In this document: piece after piece, positions 33,586 through 41,939 of the stretch | Layout of the letters: every line of letters starts with the position of its first letter | Position numbering within the stretch: position 1 is the stretch's first letter | Source of the DNA: Streptomyces aurantiogriseus | GTDB taxonomy: Bacteria; Actinomycetota; Actinomycetes; Streptomycetales; Streptomycetaceae | Assembly (NCBI RefSeq): GCF_014649375.1 | Contig: NZ_BMSX01000004.1 | Coordinates: 186,001-250,000, forward strand | Direction: 5' to 3' | Length of the DNA stretch: 64,000 nt | Program-made: the position numbers and the translations under genes | The notes under the pieces: generated by a model | The model's input: the letters and a program-made list of their open reading frames with translations, nothing else | Told to the model about the DNA's origin: nothing | The model's database searches: none

Positions 33586-34230
33586 TCACTTGAGGAACGC
33601 CAGAACCGCCAGCACCCGCCGGTTGGCGTCGTCCGACACCGGCAGGTCCAGTTTGGCGAAGATGTTCGACGTGTGCTTGATGACGGCGCGTTCGGTGATC
33701 ACCAGGGACTGGGCGATCGCGGCGTTGGAGCGGCCCTCGGCCATCAGGGCCAGCACCTCCCGTTCGCGGGGGGTGAGGCGGGCGAGGGAGCCGGTCGGGC
33801 CGGTGTCCTTGGCGAAGAGCTTGGCGACGACGTCGGGGTCCATCGCGGTGCCGCCGGCGGCGACCCGGCGGACGGACTCCACGAACTGGTCGGGGTCGAA
33901 GACCCGGTCCTTCAGGAGGTAGCCGATGCCTCCGCTGCCGTCGGCGAGGAGTTCGCGGGCGTAGAGCTGTTCGACGTACTGGGAGAGGACGAGGACCGGC
34001 AGGCCCGGGACCTGCCTGCGGGCCTGCAGGGCGGCCTGCAGGCCCTCGTCGGTGAAGGTGGGCGGGAGGCGTACGTCGACGACCGCGACGTCGGGCCGCT
34101 CGTCGACGAGGGCCCGTAACAGGCTGGGGCCGTTGTCGACGGCGGCCACGATCTCGAAGTCGTACGCCTCCAGCAGCCGCACCAGACCGTCGCGCAGGAG
34201 GAAGAGGTCTTCGGCTAGGACAACGCGCAA
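33586..34230 (-). CDS. NarL/LuxR-type response regulator (second system)
   Basis: A 214-aa response regulator with receiver Asp52 (VAVVDVRLPP), Lys in YLLKDRV, and a C-terminal LuxR HTH (LTPREREVLALMAEGRSNAAIAQSLVITERAVIKHTSN). The TTG at 34230 immediately follows GGAGATCCC, so the protein starts MRVVLAEDLFLLRDG like most family members. It overlaps the kinase stop by 16 bp. Highly similar in layout to the regulator at 27930-28619, suggesting duplication. Confidence 0.88.
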   Translation of the reverse strand: MRVVLAEDLFLLRDGLVRLLEAYDFEIVAAVDNGPSLLRALVDERPDVAVVDVRLPPTFTDEGLQAALQARRQVPGLPVLVLSQYVEQLYARELLADGSGGIGYLLKDRVFDPDQFVESVRRVAAGGTAMDPDVVAKLFAKDTGPTGSLARLTPREREVLALMAEGRSNAAIAQSLVITERAVIKHTSNIFAKLDLPVSDDANRRVLAVLAFLK

Positions 34231-35456
34231 GGGATCTCCAGGGTGAGGGTGGTGGGTCCGCCCACGGGACTGGTGACCGCGAGCAGACCGTCGAAGGCGG
34301 CCAGCCGGCGCTCGATGCCGCGCAGGCCGGTGCCGCGCGAGGGGTCGGCACCGCCGTGGCCGTCGTCGGAGACCTGGGCGCGGATCCGGCCGTCGGCGTA
34401 CCAGAGGTCGACGGAGACGTGGGTGGGGGCCGCGTGCTTGGCCGCGTTGGTGAGGGCCTCGGAGACGGCGAAGTAGAGGGCGGACTCGACGGGGGCGTCG
34501 GCGCGGCCGGGCAGGTCGGCGGTGACGGTGACGTCGAGGGGGCTGTCCATGGCGAGGGCGCGGACGGCGTCGGCGAGACCGCGGTCGGCGAGGACCGGCG
34601 GGTGGATGCCGCGGATCAGGTCGCGCAGCTCGTTCAGGGCGGTGGCGGACGCCTTGCGGGTGTCGGCGAGGATCGCGCGGACCGCCTCCGGGTCCTTGGC
34701 GAGGAGCTGCTCGGCGACGCCGAGGTTCATGCCGAGGGCGACGAGACGGGCCTGGGCGCCGTCGTGCAGGTCGCGCTCGATGCGGCGCAGTTCGGCGGCG
34801 GAGCTGCTCACGACCTCGGAGCGGGTGCGGGTGAGGTGGAGGACCTTGCGGGAGGTCTCGGTGGGGGCGAGGAGGGTGCGGGCGAGCTTGGCGTGGTCCC
34901 GCAGTGAGGCGGGGGCGATGAACAGGCCCATCAGGACCGTCGGCACGCCCAACCCGAGGGCGTACAAGGCCGACTGACTGTCCGTCACCTTGATGAAGAA
35001 GTACCAGTTGTTGCCGCCGTTGCTCGTGATGTCCTCCCACAGCACGGGCATCAGCAGGCCGAAGACACCGAAGGCGACCAGGAGGAGCGGCAGCAGCACC
35101 ATCAGGACGCCGACGACCGGGTTGACCAGCATCCAGGCCAGGTCCCGCCAGGTCGCCGGGTCGGTGAGGATCCACTGGGTGCGGGTCCACCAGCCCTTGA
35201 GGCCGGCCTCGCGGGGCGGCTCGGGCAGGTACGGCTCGGGGATGCCGCCCTCCAGGCGGGCGCCGGCCAGTCGGCGGGTGACGTTCACCGTGCCGCGGGC
35301 GGCGATCGCGGCCGCCGGGATCAGGAAGAGGCCGATGCCCGCCCCGAGCAGGGAGACCGCGGTCACCAGCAGGGAGAAGCAGAAGACCTCCACGATCGCG
35401 AGACCGGCCAGCGGAAGTCCGGCGCCGACGGAACGCACGCTCTTGGGGATGCTCAT
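34215..35456 (-). CDS. NarL-family sensor histidine kinase (second system)
   Basis: A 413-aa kinase. An N-terminal membrane region (helices near 15-50 and 105-180) is followed by the HisKA_3 motif RRIERDLHDGAQARLVALGMNLG with the phosphoacceptor His and an HATPase domain (SEALTNAAKHAAPTH; DDGHGGADPSRGTGLRGIERRL). AGGAG lies 7 nt before the ATG. It is divergent from the secreted serine hydrolase. Like its paralogue, it lacks a large sensor domain. Confidence 0.88.
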   Translation of the reverse strand: MSIPKSVRSVGAGLPLAGLAIVEVFCFSLLVTAVSLLGAGIGLFLIPAAAIAARGTVNVTRRLAGARLEGGIPEPYLPEPPREAGLKGWWTRTQWILTDPATWRDLAWMLVNPVVGVLMVLLPLLLVAFGVFGLLMPVLWEDITSNGGNNWYFFIKVTDSQSALYALGLGVPTVLMGLFIAPASLRDHAKLARTLLAPTETSRKVLHLTRTRSEVVSSSAAELRRIERDLHDGAQARLVALGMNLGVAEQLLAKDPEAVRAILADTRKASATALNELRDLIRGIHPPVLADRGLADAVRALAMDSPLDVTVTADLPGRADAPVESALYFAVSEALTNAAKHAAPTHVSVDLWYADGRIRAQVSDDGHGGADPSRGTGLRGIERRLAAFDGLLAVTSPVGGPTTLTLEIPCALS

Positions 35457-35629
35457 ACTTCAACTCCTTGGATCTGACGGCCCGTTGCCGCCGAACGTGT
35501 TACATCCTGGTGCGCCACGTGCCGCCGATCACGGGACCATTGTCCCCTCTCGGGGGGTGTAGTCAGGTACCCCTCGGACACCACACAGGGCCATGGGACG
35601 TGGCGCCCGCGGCGGGTGGAATCGGAGGT

Positions 35630-37657
35630 ATGACGAGCCGAGAGCGAATCCTCATCCTGGTGGCGGCCGTGGTGGCCGCCGTCCTGTGCGTGGTGACCCC
35701 GGCCGCCGCGGACGGGCGTACGAGCGCCGGCACGGGTACGGGTACGGGTACGAGCGCCGGTACCCGTACGGGTACAGGTACCGGTACGGCGTCCGCACGG
35801 CAGGGCGGCGGACCGGCCGCGCTGCTGGACGAGCTGGTGCCGAAGCAGCTGGCCGAGTACCGCATCCCGGGCGCCTCCGTGGTCGTCGTCCAGCGCGACG
35901 GGCGGACGCTGACCAAGGGCTACGGGCTGGCCGACGTCGAGCGGGGCGTACGCAGTGACCCGCGGCGCACCGGCTACTTCATGGCCTCCGACGCCAAGCT
36001 GTTCACGGCGGTCGCCGTGCTCCAGCAGGTGGAGAAGGGCAAGCTGAGCCTGAACGCCGACGTCAACCGCTACCTGACCACCTTCAAGATCAAGGACAGC
36101 TACCCCGGCCGTCCGGTGACGGTCCGTCATCTCCTCACGCACACCGCCGGTTTCGACACCAGCATCCTCGGCCGCGGCGGCACCGCTCCCGAGCCGTCGG
36201 ACGCGCTCGGCGCAAGCCTCGCCGAGCACCAGCCGTCCCGGGTACGGCCGCCGGGCGAGGTCGCGAGCTACGACAACTACGGCGTGGCGCTGGCCGGTCA
36301 CCTCGTCGAGCGGGTCACCGGCACGCCCTTCGCCACGTACGTCGACCGCGCGATCCTCGAGCCGCTCGGCATGACCCGCACGACCTTCGCCCGCCCCGAC
36401 GCCCGCACCGCGGACAGCCTGGCCCGCGGCTACCGGCCCGACGGCGGCCGGCAGCGTGCCGAGGACGGCCAGTACGGCGCCTGGACGCCCACCGGCGCCG
36501 GCGCCGTCACCACCGCCGCCGACATGGGCCGCCTGATGCGCGCCCTGCTCACCGACGGCGGCCCCGTCCTCTCCCGCGCCTCCACCCGGGCCATGCTGCA
36601 CCGCCAGTTCGCCAACGACCCGAGGCTGCCCGGCATCGGCTACGTACTGGAGGAGCGCGTACGGAACGGACACCGCCTGTGGGTGAAGGACGGCGACCTG
36701 CCCGGCTTCCACGGCAACCTGGCGCTGCTGCCGGCCTTCGGCGTCGGCGTGTACGTCGTCTACAACGGCGACGGGAAGGACGGCAGCGCCTCCTACGCCG
36801 GGCAGGAGCTGGTGAACCGCATGGCGGACCGGCTGACGGGAGGAAAGAACGCCGCCGACGCCCCCTCCACCACCGACCGGGACGAGGGCCCCGCCGAGGC
36901 GACGCCCGCCGCCCCCGCCCGCCTCACCCGGCCGGGCGGCAACGGCGCCTCCCCGTACGCCGGCTACTACCGCACCACCCGCACCAGCGCCTCCGACCTG
37001 ACGCGGGTCGCGGCGCTCACCTCCTCCGTGCACGTCAGCGCCGGTACGGACGGTGGGCTGACCACCACCGGGCTCGCCCGCGACCCGCGGGTCGGCGAGC
37101 AGCACTGGATGCCGGTGGCGCCCGGGGTTTTCCAGGAGCGGGGCGGGCAGGACCGGATCGCCTTCCGGGACGGCCGGCTGGCCCTGGCCTCCGACCCGAC
37201 CCAGATGTTCGAGAAGCTGCCCTGGTACCAGTCGCCCGCACTCCACCAGCAGGCCCTGCTCGGCGGCCTCGCGCTGCTCGGCGCGGCCGTGCTGCTCCTC
37301 CCCCTCGTGGCGTACGTACGGCGCCGCAAGGCGAAGGCCCCCGGCGGCCGGGTCGCCTGGGCCCTGGCCTGGGTCACCGGCGCACTGCTGGCCACGGCCA
37401 CCGTGTGCTTCGTCCGGCTCACCGGCGACGGCAACGCCCTCAACCGCACGGTCCTGGTGGGCGACTCGCCGCTCCTGACCCTGATCCCCCGGCTGATCGC
37501 CGCCGCGGCCGCCGCCACCGCCCTGCTGGCCGTGTGCACCGTGGTGGCCTGGCGCCGCCACTGGTGGCCGGTGGCCGGCCGGCTGGTGTTCACCGGCCAC
37601 ACCCTGGCGGCGGCGGTGGTCGTCGGCCTGGGCGCCGCCTACGGGCTGATGCCATAA
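35630..37657 (+). CDS. Secreted/membrane-anchored beta-lactamase-family serine hydrolase
   Basis: A 675-aa protein. It has a signal peptide or N-terminal anchor (about 1-28), a Gly/Thr/Ser-rich linker (29-58) encoded by GGTACG repeats, and a class-C beta-lactamase/D-Ala-D-Ala-peptidase-like domain (about 65-400). The motifs are S120-D-A-K123 and YDNYG (YxN). C-terminal transmembrane helices (about 540-670) follow. The arrangement is like the FmtA/Pbp4*-type membrane-bound hydrolases. GGAGG is only 1 nt before the ATG at 35630, which is unusually tight; a GTG at 35600 or an internal start cannot be excluded. It is divergent from the second kinase, which may regulate it. Confidence 0.85.
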   Translation: MTSRERILILVAAVVAAVLCVVTPAAADGRTSAGTGTGTGTSAGTRTGTGTGTASARQGGGPAALLDELVPKQLAEYRIPGASVVVVQRDGRTLTKGYGLADVERGVRSDPRRTGYFMASDAKLFTAVAVLQQVEKGKLSLNADVNRYLTTFKIKDSYPGRPVTVRHLLTHTAGFDTSILGRGGTAPEPSDALGASLAEHQPSRVRPPGEVASYDNYGVALAGHLVERVTGTPFATYVDRAILEPLGMTRTTFARPDARTADSLARGYRPDGGRQRAEDGQYGAWTPTGAGAVTTAADMGRLMRALLTDGGPVLSRASTRAMLHRQFANDPRLPGIGYVLEERVRNGHRLWVKDGDLPGFHGNLALLPAFGVGVYVVYNGDGKDGSASYAGQELVNRMADRLTGGKNAADAPSTTDRDEGPAEATPAAPARLTRPGGNGASPYAGYYRTTRTSASDLTRVAALTSSVHVSAGTDGGLTTTGLARDPRVGEQHWMPVAPGVFQERGGQDRIAFRDGRLALASDPTQMFEKLPWYQSPALHQQALLGGLALLGAAVLLLPLVAYVRRRKAKAPGGRVAWALAWVTGALLATATVCFVRLTGDGNALNRTVLVGDSPLLTLIPRLIAAAAAATALLAVCTVVAWRRHWWPVAGRLVFTGHTLAAAVVVGLGAAYGLMP

Positions 37658-37861
37658 GCGGCCGCTCATCCGGTGTCCCCCCAGGAACCCGCCGTCCGGT
37701 ACTCGCCCGGGCGGCGGCGCCACGGGTGGCAGCGGCGGCGGCACGGGTGGCCGGTGGCCGGCCAGGCGGCGTCCACCGGCCACACCCCGGCGCAAGCGGC
37801 CACTCATCCCGTGTCCCGCCACGAACCCGCCGACCGGTACTCGCCCGGGCGGCGGCGCCAC
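37658..37861. repeat. Imperfect tandem duplication covering the 3' end of accE
   Basis: About 65 bp at 37658-37722 (from GCGGCCGCTCAT to GGCGGCGGCGCCAC) recurs at 37796-37861 with few mismatches; the second copy is the 3' end of the AccE-like gene. The spacer at 37725-37795 also resembles the 3' end of the preceding hydrolase gene (GGCCGGTGGCCGGCC, ACCGGCCACACC). So a segment spanning both convergent gene ends was duplicated and partly deleted. Confidence 0.7.
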
Positions 37862-38034
37862 CATTCCGCCACCGAGAGGGTGGCCTCCGCCGACTCGGGG
37901 CGGGACTGGGTGAAGGCGTACAGGACGAGGGTGAGGGCAGCGAGTTCCGTCATGTCGGGCTCGCCGGAGACGACCTCGAACCGGGGCGCGGGAAGCCCCG
38001 CGGGCAACGGGAGTGCGGGCGGCTCGGTGTACAT
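37804..38034 (-). CDS. accE: Acyl-CoA carboxylase epsilon subunit-like protein
   Basis: A 76-aa protein resembling the actinobacterial AccE/PccE epsilon subunit. Supporting segments are the VVSGEPDMTELAALTLVL motif (family consensus VVxGxPxxEELAAL) and the Trp-rich C-terminus (EWWRRRPGEYRSAGSWR). Epsilon subunits stimulate acetyl/propionyl-CoA carboxylases that make malonyl- or methylmalonyl-CoA. No carboxylase alpha or beta gene lies nearby, so this is an orphan copy placed 15 bp beyond the SAM synthetase gene. GGAGGG lies 7 nt before the ATG. Supply of malonyl-CoA to the cluster's ketosynthase is inferred. Confidence 0.65.
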   Translation of the reverse strand: MYTEPPALPLPAGLPAPRFEVVSGEPDMTELAALTLVLYAFTQSRPESAEATLSVAEWWRRRPGEYRSAGSWRDTG

Positions 38035-38049
38035 GATCGGTCCCTCCCC

Positions 38050-39246
38050 TCAGCCCAGGCCCGCGGCGGCGCGGAGCTTGTCGGCGCGGTCGGTGCGCTC
38101 CCAGGTGAAGTCGGGCAGCTCGCGCCCGAAGTGGCCGTAGGCCGAGGTCTGCGCGTACACCGGACGCAGGAGGTCGAGGTCGCGGATGATGGCCGCCGGG
38201 CGCAGGTCGAAGACCTCGGCGACGGCTTCCTTGATGCGGGCGACGGCGACCCGGGCGGTACCGAACGTCTCCACGAACAGGCCGACCGGCTCGGCCTTCC
38301 CGATCGCGTAGGCGACCTGCAGCTCGCAGCGGTCGGCGAGACCGGAGGCGACGACGTTCTTCGCCACCCAGCGCATCGCGTACGCGGCGGAACGGTCCAC
38401 CTTCGACGGGTCCTTCCCGGAGAAGGCCCCGCCGCCGTGCCGGGCCATGCCGCCGTACGTGTCGACGATGATCTTCCGACCGGTCAGGCCGGCGTCACCG
38501 GTCGGCCCGCCGATCTCGAAACGGCCGGTCGGATTCACGAGGATCCGGAAGTCCTCGGTGTCCAGCTCGATCCCGCGCTCGCGCAAGGCTGCCAGCTCGG
38601 GCTCGATCACATGCGTCCGGATGTCCGGGGCGAGGAAACTGTCCAGGTCGATGTCCGCCGCGTGCTGCGCGGACACGACCACCGTGTCCAGGCGGACCGG
38701 ACGGCTGCCCTGGTACTCGACGGTGACCTGCGTCTTGCCGTCCGGCCGCAGGTAGGGGACGGTGCCGTCCTTGCGAACGGCGGTGAGCCGCTGCGCGAGA
38801 CGGTGCGCGAGCGACACCGGCAGCGGCATCAGCTCCGGGGTGTCCCGGCAGGCGTACCCGAACATCAGGCCCTGGTCGCCGGCGCCCTGCGCGTCCAACG
38901 GGTCGCCCTCGGCGCCGTCCGTGTCCACCCCGCGCGCGATGTCCGGGGACTGCTGGCCGAGCGAGACGGAGATCCCGCAGGTCGCGCCGTCGAATCCCTT
39001 GACGGAGTGGTCGTACCCGATCTCCAGGATCTGCCGGCGGACGATGCCGGGGACGTCGAGGCAGGCGGCCGAGGAGACCTCACCGGCGAGGTGCACCTGC
39101 CCGGTGGTGATGAGCGTCTCCACAGCGACCCGGGCATACGGGTCCTGCGCGAGGTGCGCGTCCAGGACGGCGTCACTGATCCGATCGGCGATCTTGTCCG
39201 GGTGTCCCTCCGTCACGGACTCGGAGGTGAAGAGGCGGCGGGTCAT
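38050..39246 (-). CDS. metK: S-adenosylmethionine synthetase
   Basis: A 398-aa methionine adenosyltransferase producing SAM from methionine and ATP. Signatures include the N-terminal [20 protein letters not shown], the [12 protein letters not shown] motif and the P-loop-like [19 protein letters not shown]. Length and motifs indicate a complete enzyme. AAGGAG lies 6 nt before the ATG. Streptomyces normally have a housekeeping metK next to primary metabolic genes; this copy beside a methyltransferase suggests a cluster-associated second copy, which cannot be confirmed from the window. Confidence 0.95.
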   Translation of the reverse strand: MTRRLFTSESVTEGHPDKIADRISDAVLDAHLAQDPYARVAVETLITTGQVHLAGEVSSAACLDVPGIVRRQILEIGYDHSVKGFDGATCGISVSLGQQSPDIARGVDTDGAEGDPLDAQGAGDQGLMFGYACRDTPELMPLPVSLAHRLAQRLTAVRKDGTVPYLRPDGKTQVTVEYQGSRPVRLDTVVVSAQHAADIDLDSFLAPDIRTHVIEPELAALRERGIELDTEDFRILVNPTGRFEIGGPTGDAGLTGRKIIVDTYGGMARHGGGAFSGKDPSKVDRSAAYAMRWVAKNVVASGLADRCELQVAYAIGKAEPVGLFVETFGTARVAVARIKEAVAEVFDLRPAAIIRDLDLLRPVYAQTSAYGHFGRELPDFTWERTDRADKLRAAAGLG

Positions 39247-40017
39247 TGTGGGCTCCTTCCGGAAGGGTGGGGTGGAGCGGGGAGGGTGAGGTGGGGGGTG
39301 GTGGTGGGGTGCGGTGGGGGCGGGCGAGGAGGGGGCCGAGATGAGGGGGCCGAGATGAGGGGGCGGTGAGGAGGGGGCGGTGAGGAGGGTGGTCGTGTTG
39401 GAAGGGTTGGGGAGGAGGCGAGGTGAGGGGCGGGCGAGGCGGGGACCTCGCAGGTGCGGGAAGGCACCTGCGAGGGGTGCGGGGGGCGGCCCCGAGCAGG
39501 GGTGCAGGGGACGCAGTCCCCGCCCGGGGTCCGGGGCGGAGCCCCGAGGAGGGCCACGGCAAGGCCGGGGCGCAGCCCCCGGCAGGGGTGCAGGGGACGC
39601 AGTCCCCGCCGGGGTCCGGGGCGGAGCCCCGAGGAGGGCCACCCCTCAACCCCACCGAGTCGGGCGGGTGGGCGGGCAAGGCCGGGGCGCAGCCCCCGGG
39701 GCAGGGGTGCAGGGGACGTAGTCCCCGCCCGGGGTCCGGGGCAGGGGTGCAGGGGACGCAGTCCCCGCCCGGGGTCCGGGGCAGGGGTGCAGGGGACGCA
39801 GTCCCCGCCCGGGGTCCGGGGCGGAGCCCCGAGGAGGGCCACCCCTCAACCCACCGAGTCGGGCGGGTGGGCGGGCAAGGCCGGGGCGCAGCCCCCGGCA
39901 GGGGTGCAGGGGGCGCAGTCCCCGCCGGGGTCCGGGGCGGAGCCCCGGGGTGGGGGACCTCTCAGCCCACCGAGTCGGGTGGGTGGGTGGGCAGGAATCC
40001 CCCAGCCGTCCGCAGGA
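39247..40017. repeat. Intergenic array of GC hairpin repeats
   Basis: A 770-bp non-coding stretch between the methyltransferase and metK. At least six copies of a roughly 50-bp element lie at about 39490-39960. Each is built from GGGGTGCAGGGGACGCAGTC, then CCCGCC, then GGGGTCCGGGGCGGAGCCCC. Each copy holds two self-complementary words (GGGGACGCAGTCCCC and GGGGCGGAGCCCC). Short spacers with CACCGAGTCGGGCGGG also recur. These resemble the dispersed intergenic palindromes common in Streptomyces; they may terminate or insulate transcription. Confidence 0.8.
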
Positions 40018-41133
40018 TCACCTCCCCGCCAGCAACACCCGATGCATCGGCGTGTCCAGCAGCGCCACCCGCCGCAACCCCGCATCGGCCAGCCACTGGT
40101 CGTAGTCCTGCACGGTGTACGCATCGCCACCCCCGGTGGCGAGCATCGACGCGGCGAACAGCCGGAAGAACCGGTTCTGGACGTTCGCCCCGCCCGCCTC
40201 CTCGTCGACTATGTGGTCGACGATCGCGATCAGCCCACCCTCGGTGAGCCCCTTCGCCGTCTTCAGCAGCAGCTCGTGCGCGGACTCCGGCGTCTGGAGG
40301 TGGAAGATGTTGACGAACAGCGCGAGGTCGGTGCCGTTGCCCCAGTCGTCGTTCCAGAAGTCCGCCGTCAGCGGCTCGAAGCGGTCGTGGACACCGAGCC
40401 GCGCGGCCTGCTCGGAGGCGATCGCGGTGATCCGCGGCGCGTCCAGCCCGCGCGCGGTCAGCCGCGGGAAGGCCTCCAGCATCAGGTGGCTGTAGATACC
40501 GGTGCCGCAGCCGACGTCCAGCAGCAGCGCGTCGGTCTCGTCGCCCCAGCCGCGCTCGCGCAGCGCGTCGGCGAGGACGGAGACGACCGGCGGCGCCCAG
40601 AAGTTGATGCCGCGGGCGAGGGCGGTGTAGTCCTCCTCGGATATCTGGTTGACCTGCTGCCCGCCGTGCGCGCTGCGCGCCCCGCTGCGGACGTTGTCGG
40701 CGAGGTGCCGCCAGGCGTGCCAGGCGACGTTGCGGTCGTGGGTGATCTTCCCGGCGAGGCTGAACAGCCCGTCGGGTGCGAACACGCCGTGCAGGGAGGC
40801 GGGCAGCGTGTAGACGGCCTGGCCGTCCCCGCCGCGCTCGCGCTGGACGATGTCGTAGGCGTGCAGGCCGTCCAGCAGGACGCGGGTGGCGCGCAGGTCG
40901 GTGCCGAGGGTCTCGGCGAGGCCGGCGGCGGTGGCCGGGCCGGCGGTGAGGGTGGCGAAGACGCCGAGGTCCTGGGCGGCCTCGATGACGCCGGGCGCCC
41001 ACATGCCGATGAGGTGCTCGTAGACGCGGTGGGTGGCGCGGGCGCCGGCGTCGTCGAGGGGCAGCAGGCGGGTGTCGACGAGCGGGGTGTGGTTGGCGGT
41101 GGCCTTGGGGGTGAGGTCGACGGGCGCGGTCAT
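40018..41133 (-). CDS. SAM-dependent O-methyltransferase
   Basis: A 371-aa methyltransferase of the plant-type/COMT-like family found in natural-product clusters. An N-terminal winged-helix dimerisation domain (about 30-150) precedes the Rossmann domain, with SAM motif LLDVGCGTGIYS near 205-216 and the acidic LTADFWNDDWG / FVNIFHLQ post-motifs. Such enzymes usually methylate hydroxyls of aromatic or polyketide substrates. It starts 53 bp after the ketoreductase stop and is the last gene of the core operon before the hairpin array. The acceptor is unknown: a 3-hydroxy group from the acyl chain is one possibility. Confidence 0.85.
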   Translation of the reverse strand: MTAPVDLTPKATANHTPLVDTRLLPLDDAGARATHRVYEHLIGMWAPGVIEAAQDLGVFATLTAGPATAAGLAETLGTDLRATRVLLDGLHAYDIVQRERGGDGQAVYTLPASLHGVFAPDGLFSLAGKITHDRNVAWHAWRHLADNVRSGARSAHGGQQVNQISEEDYTALARGINFWAPPVVSVLADALRERGWGDETDALLLDVGCGTGIYSHLMLEAFPRLTARGLDAPRITAIASEQAARLGVHDRFEPLTADFWNDDWGNGTDLALFVNIFHLQTPESAHELLLKTAKGLTEGGLIAIVDHIVDEEAGGANVQNRFFRLFAASMLATGGGDAYTVQDYDQWLADAGLRRVALLDTPMHRVLLAGR

Positions 41134-41186
41134 GGCAGATCTACTCCCGGAAGGAAAGGAACGGACGATGTCGGTGGAGCCGGCGG

Positions 41187-41939
41187 TCACACGACGATCC
41201 CGCCGTCGATGCGGAGCACCGCGCCGGTGATGTACGCGGCCTTGTCGGAGACGAGGAAGGCGATGGACTCGGCGACCTCCTCGGCGGTGCCGAAGCGGCC
41301 GAGGGGTACGGCGGCGAGGGTGCGGGCGCGCTGTTCCTCGGTGAAGGCCTCCGCGGTCATGTCGGTCTCGATCATGCCGGGGGCGACGGCGTTGACCCGG
41401 ATGCCGAAGCGGGCGGCCTCCTTGGCGAGGGCGCAGGTCAGGCCGATGATTCCGGCCTTGGAGGCGGAGTAGTTGCCCTGTCCTGGGTTGCCGGCGCCGG
41501 AGACGCTGGAGAGGGTGACGATCGAGCCGGCCCTGCGCTTGACCATCGGGAACAGGGCGGCCCGGCAGACGTGGGCGGTGCCGTCGAGGTTGGTGTCGAT
41601 GACGTCCTGCCAGTCCTGGTCGGACATCAGCAGCAGGGGCCGGTCGCGGGTGATGCCGGCGGAGGCGACGGCGACGGTGACGGGCCCGAGTTCGCTCTCG
41701 GTGCGCCCCACCCAGTCCCGTACGGCCGGTGCGTCGGCGACGTCCAGCCGCTGCGCCAGCCACCGCACGCCCAGCGCGTCCAGCTCCTTCCCGAGCCGGT
41801 TCGCGGCGTCCTCGTCGGCCCGGTAGGCGAAGCTGACGTCGTACCCGTCCCGGGCGAGCCGCAGGGCGGTGGCCCGCCCGATACCGCGCGACCCGCCGCT
41901 GATCAGGGCGGTGCCGAGGCCGTCCCGTGCCCCGCTCAC
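41187..41939 (-). CDS. 3-oxoacyl-ACP reductase (FabG-like)
   Basis: A 250-aa SDR of the FabG group. The NADPH motif is SGGSRGIG (about 14-21), followed by ASAGI (NAG-type), SSVSG with the catalytic Ser, and YSASK with Tyr and Lys; the family's terminal GAVLRIDGG is present. It reduces a beta-keto-acyl-ACP. Its GTG overlaps the stop of the KS-like partner as GTGA (41936-41939). With KS, partner and ACP it forms a minimal dissociated acyl-chain-building set; no dehydratase or enoyl reductase is present in the window. Confidence 0.9.
   Translation of the reverse strand: MSGARDGLGTALISGGSRGIGRATALRLARDGYDVSFAYRADEDAANRLGKELDALGVRWLAQRLDVADAPAVRDWVGRTESELGPVTVAVASAGITRDRPLLLMSDQDWQDVIDTNLDGTAHVCRAALFPMVKRRAGSIVTLSSVSGAGNPGQGNYSASKAGIIGLTCALAKEAARFGIRVNAVAPGMIETDMTAEAFTEEQRARTLAAVPLGRFGTAEEVAESIAFLVSDKAAYITGAVLRIDGGIVV

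Noticed and set aside
39490..39960. A real gene in the hairpin array
   Set aside because: Open frames exist in several frames but are entirely repeat-coded, with no ribosome site or domain.
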